From the NCBI GenBank assembly GCA_946410525.1, contig CAMKAQ010000029.1, positions 1 to 8,374 on the forward strand: a stretch of DNA of 8,374 bases. Direction: 5' to 3'. A program made the position numbers and the translations under genes. The DNA comes from an uncultured Caryophanales bacterium (GTDB lineage Bacteria; Bacillota_I; Bacilli_A; RFN20; CAG-826). Below the pieces are notes generated by a model. The model saw nothing but the letters and a program-made list of their open reading frames with translations, was not told the DNA's origin and ran no database searches. Of this stretch, positions 5,542-8,374 are shown in pieces. Within the stretch, counting starts at the first letter, position 1, and each line of letters opens with the position of its first letter.

Positions 5542-5558
5542 TCGGAGGAACAATAAAT

Positions 5559-6281
5559 ATGGGAGAGAAACAACCAAAGAAGAAGGGTGCTTTTAAGAGA
5601 TTCTTCGAAGAATTTAAGGCATTCCTTAACAAAGGCAACGCTTTCATGCTTGCCGTTGGCGTCGTCATCGGCGGTGCGTTCAACGCTATCGTCACCTCAC
5701 TCGTCAACATCTTGATGAGCTTAGCGACCTGGGCGGTTCCAGGAGGTCTTAAAGGACTTGTTACCGTCCTTCCAGCCGTCACTGACGCTCAGAAAGGCGC
5801 TGAATTCCTTCAGGGCGCAAGCAGAGTTAACCTTCAGTCATTCACCATGGCCGAAGTCAACGATCGCGTCATTGAATTCGCGGCCGCTCAAGGCAAAGAA
5901 GGCTTAACCATTCAAAGCGAAGACTTCATCCAGTGGAAGAACTCGCTTCTTGGCCTTTATGAACAGCACGGCACAACCTTCACCTACAAGATGTCCGCCG
6001 TCATTGATTGGGGCACCTTCATCAATGCCGTTATCGCTTTCATCATCATCGGTTTGACTTTGTTCATCATCGTCAAAGTTATGAATAAGCTTGAAGAAAA
6101 GAAAGCCCAAGCTAAGGCTGCTGCTCTTGAGAAATACTACGAGAAGCACCCAGAAGAGAGACCGGTCCCACCAGAGGAAGGCACTCCAGAACCAACCGAA
6201 GCTGATTTACTTAAAGAGATTCTTGCCGAATTAAAGAAAGCCAACGAAGGCAAAAAGAAACCGGCAAAAGAAGCCGAGTAA
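5559..6281 (+). CDS. mscL: Large-conductance mechanosensitive channel MscL, enlarged
   Basis: A 240-residue MscL, against about 130-150 for the family. MscL is a homopentameric membrane channel that opens under tension and releases solutes on hypo-osmotic shock. Seen: basic N-terminal amphipathic segment (KRFFEEFKAFLNKGN, 13-27), TM1 with the Gly-rich pore motif AVGVVIGGAFNAIVTSLVN (32-50), an extracytoplasmic loop of roughly 100 residues (51-151, usually about 30), TM2 FINAVIAFIIIGLTLFIIVKVMNK (154-177), a charged Ala/Lys helix, a Pro/Glu stretch (about 198-213), and the C-terminal bundle helix ADLLKEILAELKK (215-227). The ATG at 5559 follows CGGAGGA with 10 nt spacing; an in-frame upstream ATG at 5514 lacks family similarity. 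A single-gene unit ending in a strong terminator. Confidence 0.94.
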   Translation: MGEKQPKKKGAFKRFFEEFKAFLNKGNAFMLAVGVVIGGAFNAIVTSLVNILMSLATWAVPGGLKGLVTVLPAVTDAQKGAEFLQGASRVNLQSFTMAEVNDRVIEFAAAQGKEGLTIQSEDFIQWKNSLLGLYEQHGTTFTYKMSAVIDWGTFINAVIAFIIIGLTLFIIVKVMNKLEEKKAQAKAAALEKYYEKHPEERPVPPEEGTPEPTEADLLKEILAELKKANEGKKKPAKEAE

Positions 6282-6297
6282 TCGGTATTAAAATCAA

Positions 6298-6332
6298 AAA
6301 AGAGGCAGCAAAACCTGCCTCTTTTCTTTTTT
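6298..6332. terminator. Bidirectional rho-independent terminator between mscL and the ATP-grasp gene
   Basis: AAAAGAGGCAG (6298-6308) and CTGCCTCTTTT (6315-6325) form a perfect 11-bp stem with loop CAAAAC, followed by CTTTTTT to 6332. A run of six A (6296-6301) at the 5' side lets it work on the minus strand too. It sits between the mscL stop (6281) and the stop of the convergent minus-strand gene (6339), so it should serve both. Confidence 0.92.
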
Positions 6333-6338
6333 GAAGGG

Positions 6339-7223
6339 TTATTTAATGGCGTCTACGATATGCTTAGCGTAAACCCCAGCGATGTTCTTTCCGGTTATTC
6401 TCTCGATCTCCTGCAAGAAGGCGTTTGAATTAACTTCGCAAAGGATTGGGTTGCCATTTTCGTCGTCTAGAAGATCGACACCACAATAATCGAGTTTCAA
6501 TATCTTAGCGGCTTTTTCCGCTGCCTCAACAAATGAGAAAGGAAGCTCAATAGTTTCACCGTGGCCGCCCTGGGCAACATTACTTCTGAAGTCGCCGTTG
6601 TCATTAGATCTCTTCATAGAGGCAACAACCTTGCCACCGATCACGATGATCCTGAAATCATGGCCCTTACTCGATTCAATGAATTGCTGATATAAGTGAG
6701 CGTTGAACTTATGTTCTTTCTCAAAAGACACGAGTTCATCGTAGTTCTTGATTAAATAGACCTCTTTTCCAAGGCTTCCAAAATTATCCTTGGCTACAAT
6801 TGGGAAGGATAACTCTTTAGCAACTTGTTTAATGAAGGCCTCATCATCGATTCCAGCGTAGTTAAGAGGCGCCGAGATCGTCTTTGGCATCTTTATTCCG
6901 CTATTAGATAAGGAGATGTAGGTGAGCATCTTGTCATCGCAAAGCCTAATAGCCTCTGCGCTGTCGAAAAGCTTTATGCCGGCTTTCGCTAACATCTCAG
7001 AGACATATAAATCCTTATCTAGATACAAAACGAAGTCATATTTCTCCATTTCCTTGGCGAAAAGGTCGCCGGTAGAGGTGATGTAGGAGAGGATTTCGGC
7101 GTTTGTTCTGTAATCGAGAGCAACGCCTAAAGAACCTAGCTCTTCTTTCATCCTTTTATAGAAGTGAAGAGAGGCAGGGGTTTGGATATAAGCGTTTAGA
7201 ATCGCTAAGCCGGTCTTTAACAT
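6339..7223 (-). CDS. RimK-family ATP-grasp ligase, substrate unknown
   Basis: A 294-residue ATP-grasp enzyme of the RimK/LysX/MptN type. Family members use ATP to join an amino acid, often glutamate, to a protein or small-molecule carboxylate. Seen: N-terminal Rossmann-like part with DFVLYLDKD (63-71) and FDSAEAIRLCDDK (86-98); the ATP-grasp core PIVAKDNFGSLGKEV (141-155, Lys145 and the Gly-rich loop), QQFIESSKGHDFRI (179-192), RSNVAQGG (213-220), and the metal-binding end CGVDLL...LCEVNSN (247-267; E263, N265). The full domain is present and the catalytic residues look intact. The ATG at 7223 has no Shine-Dalgarno site, and a candidate -10 ends only 7-8 nt away. No neighbour reveals the substrate: it is convergent with mscL and divergent from the nadE-like gene. 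RimK itself modifies ribosomal protein S6, but this cannot be claimed here. Confidence 0.9.
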   Translation of the reverse strand: MLKTGLAILNAYIQTPASLHFYKRMKEELGSLGVALDYRTNAEILSYITSTGDLFAKEMEKYDFVLYLDKDLYVSEMLAKAGIKLFDSAEAIRLCDDKMLTYISLSNSGIKMPKTISAPLNYAGIDDEAFIKQVAKELSFPIVAKDNFGSLGKEVYLIKNYDELVSFEKEHKFNAHLYQQFIESSKGHDFRIIVIGGKVVASMKRSNDNGDFRSNVAQGGHGETIELPFSFVEAAEKAAKILKLDYCGVDLLDDENGNPILCEVNSNAFLQEIERITGKNIAGVYAKHIVDAIK

Positions 7224-7230
7224 CCCAACA

Positions 7231-7258
7231 ATTTTATGATAACTAGCAAAATCTTCAA
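7231..7258 (-). promoter_or_regulatory. Promoter of the ATP-grasp gene
   Basis: On the minus strand TTGAAG (7258-7253) and TAAAAT (7236-7231) have a 16-bp spacer. TATCAT (7241-7236) is an overlapping -10 choice. Predicted transcription begins at about 7224-7229, within a few bases of the ATG at 7223. The 11-mer TATCATAAAAT is identical to one at the mscL promoter. Confidence 0.45.
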
Positions 7259-7270
7259 TACATTAGCAAA

Positions 7271-7295
7271 AATGACAGTATAATGACAAAGAGGT
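7271..7295 (+). promoter_or_regulatory. Promoter, direct repeat and ribosome-binding site of the nadE-like gene
   Basis: A perfect TATAAT (7279-7284) is flanked by a direct repeat AATGACA (7271-7277 and 7282-7288, 11 bp apart, about one helical turn). No good -35 is seen. AAAGAGGT (7288-7295) lies 7 nt before the ATG at 7303 and is a convincing Shine-Dalgarno site that fixes the start of the fusion protein. A factor bound to the repeat would cover the -10. Confidence 0.5.
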
Positions 7296-7302
7296 AATTA
7301 TT

Positions 7303-8374
7303 ATGAACGACATCAAACCAATCACATTACTACGAAATACGGACAAGTTAAGGAAAGAATTAGAGGAGAACGAAGGTAGGATTATTATCACCAAGAATGG
7401 TCAAAAAGACTTCGTCATCCTTTCTGATGAGGCTCACCAAAAACTCCTGAACGAAGGGGGTTCTGCCAAAGAAAAGTCAAGATTTGCAAGGATTTCTGAT
7501 AAAAATGAGCTTTCCGATCCTCTTGGCTTTGTTAAGGTTGCAGCTCAATCAATCGAAGTGGAGATCGCTGGCGTCACTCATAACAAAGAAGAAATAATCA
7601 AGGCTGTGAGCGAGGCAAGCAAAGAAGGCGTCAAAATTCTCGTTTTGCCAGAATTATGTCTAACTTCTGCCACTTTAGGTGATTTGGTCTTCAACAAAAC
7701 CATTGAAGAATTGGTCGATAAAGCCCTTGTTGAGCTTAAAGAAACCTCCAAAGAGAACGACCTTCTCTTCACCGTCGGCGCTCCAATCAAGAGCAACGGA
7801 AAACTATATAGCTGTGGTGTCGTTTACTATGGTGGCGAGATCCTTGGCATCGTTCCAAAAGCCTATCCATCCGACAATAGATATTTCTCTGAGGGACCAA
7901 AAGAGGGTTACATCAATCTTCTTGGAGAAAAGATCCCATTTGGAACCAATTTGATCTTCGTCGACTCTAATTACCCAAAACTCAGAATCGCCGTTGAGCT
8001 TTCTGAAGATATCTCCAACATCGAGGTCCCTTCCGCGAAAGCGTCACAGGCAGGCGCGAACGTCATCCTAAATTTATGTGCCACGCCTACACTTATTGGT
8101 TCGGCCGAATACACGACAAGCCTTTTGAAGACGGCTTCAGACAAAATGACTGCCGCCTACATCCTTGCCAACGCTGGTGATGGCGAAAGCACAACCGACA
8201 TGATCTTCGGTGGCCACAACATCATCACCGAGAACGGAAAGATACTTAGTGAGTCATCCCCGTTCAAGATGGAAAAGGCCATTTCTGAGATTGATATCGA
8301 ACTTCTTGAGGCCGAAAGAAACAGAAACCATTCATTCAAAGCCAAATACGAAAACGATTATCAGACGATCTTCT
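7303..8374 (+). CDS. nadE: Phd/YefM-like domain fused to glutamine-dependent NAD synthetase (NadE) glutaminase domain, C-terminus missing
   Basis: The first 357 residues of an open frame running off the right edge. Residues 1-50 read as a Phd/YefM antitoxin-like DNA-binding fold (IKPITLLRN...GRIIITKNGQKDFVILSDEAHQKLL). A linker (51-73) leads to a nitrilase-type glutaminase domain typical of NadE: GFVKVAAQS (75-83), PELCLT (116-121, Glu117), GIVPK (182-186, Lys186), and GDGESTTDMIFGGH (292-305). In NadE this domain feeds ammonia to the C-terminal synthetase that converts deamido-NAD to NAD; that half lies outside the window. The nucleophile in VEICED is replaced: VELSED has Ser234. The Arg of the usual ADYR motif is Thr (AEYTT). 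No in-frame ATG, GTG or TTG lies in the linker, so the NadE part has no start of its own. Very good ribosome site. It could be an ammonia-dependent NadE. Confidence 0.85.
   Translation, partial: MNDIKPITLLRNTDKLRKELEENEGRIIITKNGQKDFVILSDEAHQKLLNEGGSAKEKSRFARISDKNELSDPLGFVKVAAQSIEVEIAGVTHNKEEIIKAVSEASKEGVKILVLPELCLTSATLGDLVFNKTIEELVDKALVELKETSKENDLLFTVGAPIKSNGKLYSCGVVYYGGEILGIVPKAYPSDNRYFSEGPKEGYINLLGEKIPFGTNLIFVDSNYPKLRIAVELSEDISNIEVPSAKASQAGANVILNLCATPTLIGSAEYTTSLLKTASDKMTAAYILANAGDGESTTDMIFGGHNIITENGKILSESSPFKMEKAISEIDIELLEAERNRNHSFKAKYENDYQTIF

Larger units (their letters stand above)
4911..5558. other. Gene-free divergent intergenic region between nrdD and mscL
   Basis: About 650 bp separate the divergent nrdD and mscL starts, far more than any other gap in this tightly packed window. 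I see no convincing coding sequence: the short open frames lack ribosome-binding sites and recognisable domains. It is AT-rich and holds the nrdD leader, three DnaA-box-like sites, several inverted repeats, a GTATCAAAA motif family, a 16-bp alternating purine-pyrimidine tract and the mscL promoter. These are listed separately. It probably serves as a double regulatory region; an undetected small RNA cannot be excluded. Confidence 0.6.

Noticed and set aside
4911..5558. Possible chromosomal replication origin, given DnaA-box-like sites and AT-rich DNA
   Set aside because: Only three relaxed boxes, no strict TTATCCACA array, no dnaA, dnaN or other origin-flanking gene, and the region is explained as a divergent promoter region.
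7303..7460. A stand-alone antitoxin gene of a toxin-antitoxin pair
   Set aside because: There is no stop codon after the antitoxin-like segment and no toxin gene follows in the window; the frame runs straight into NadE.

Overview
This window looks like chromosomal DNA from an anaerobic, low-to-moderate GC Bacillota. An Erysipelotrichia or Acholeplasmatales-like uncultured Bacilli lineage is my best guess, from protein flavour only. Shine-Dalgarno sites are of the AGGAGG type, TGA acts as a stop (nrdG and nrdD both end in TGA, while Trp is encoded by TGG), and the oxygen-sensitive class III ribonucleotide reductase points to anaerobic life. I see no rRNA, tRNA, CRISPR array or insertion sequence.

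Layout, left to right: (1) rarA, a replication-fork AAA+ ATPase, minus strand, with its C-terminus cut by the window edge. (2) Divergently, about 46 bp away, nrdG, the radical-SAM activase of anaerobic ribonucleotide reductase. (3) Convergent with nrdG, and overlapping it by 10 bp at the stop codons, a minus-strand operon nrdD-trxB. Its two genes overlap by 11 bp, and NrdD carries a C-terminal glutaredoxin-like domain. (4) A gene-free region of about 650 bp (4911-5558) between nrdD and mscL, rich in inverted repeats, DnaA-box-like sites, a repeated GTATCAAAA motif and an alternating purine-pyrimidine tract. (5) mscL, with an unusually long extracytoplasmic loop, followed by a strong bidirectional terminator. 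(6) A convergent RimK-family ATP-grasp ligase gene, minus strand. (7) Divergent from that, a nadE-type gene running off the right edge. Its protein starts with a Phd/YefM antitoxin-like domain, and the glutaminase nucleophile appears to be Ser instead of Cys.

How the genes fit together: nrdG, nrdD and trxB form an almost self-contained anaerobic dNTP factory. NrdG installs the glycyl radical on NrdD, the fused redoxin probably re-reduces the NrdD active site, and TrxB probably recharges the redoxin. TrxB lacks the usual NADPH-phosphate-binding HRR motif, so its electron donor is open. nrdG and nrdD-trxB are transcribed towards each other, and each appears to have a terminator buried in the other's coding region, so their mRNAs should overlap at the 3' ends.

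The most unusual items are the Phd-NadE fusion with its degenerate glutaminase triad, the embedded terminators, the structured nrdD leader, and the motif-rich nrdD-mscL intergenic region. All functional statements rest on motif reading by eye. No database search or folding program was run.
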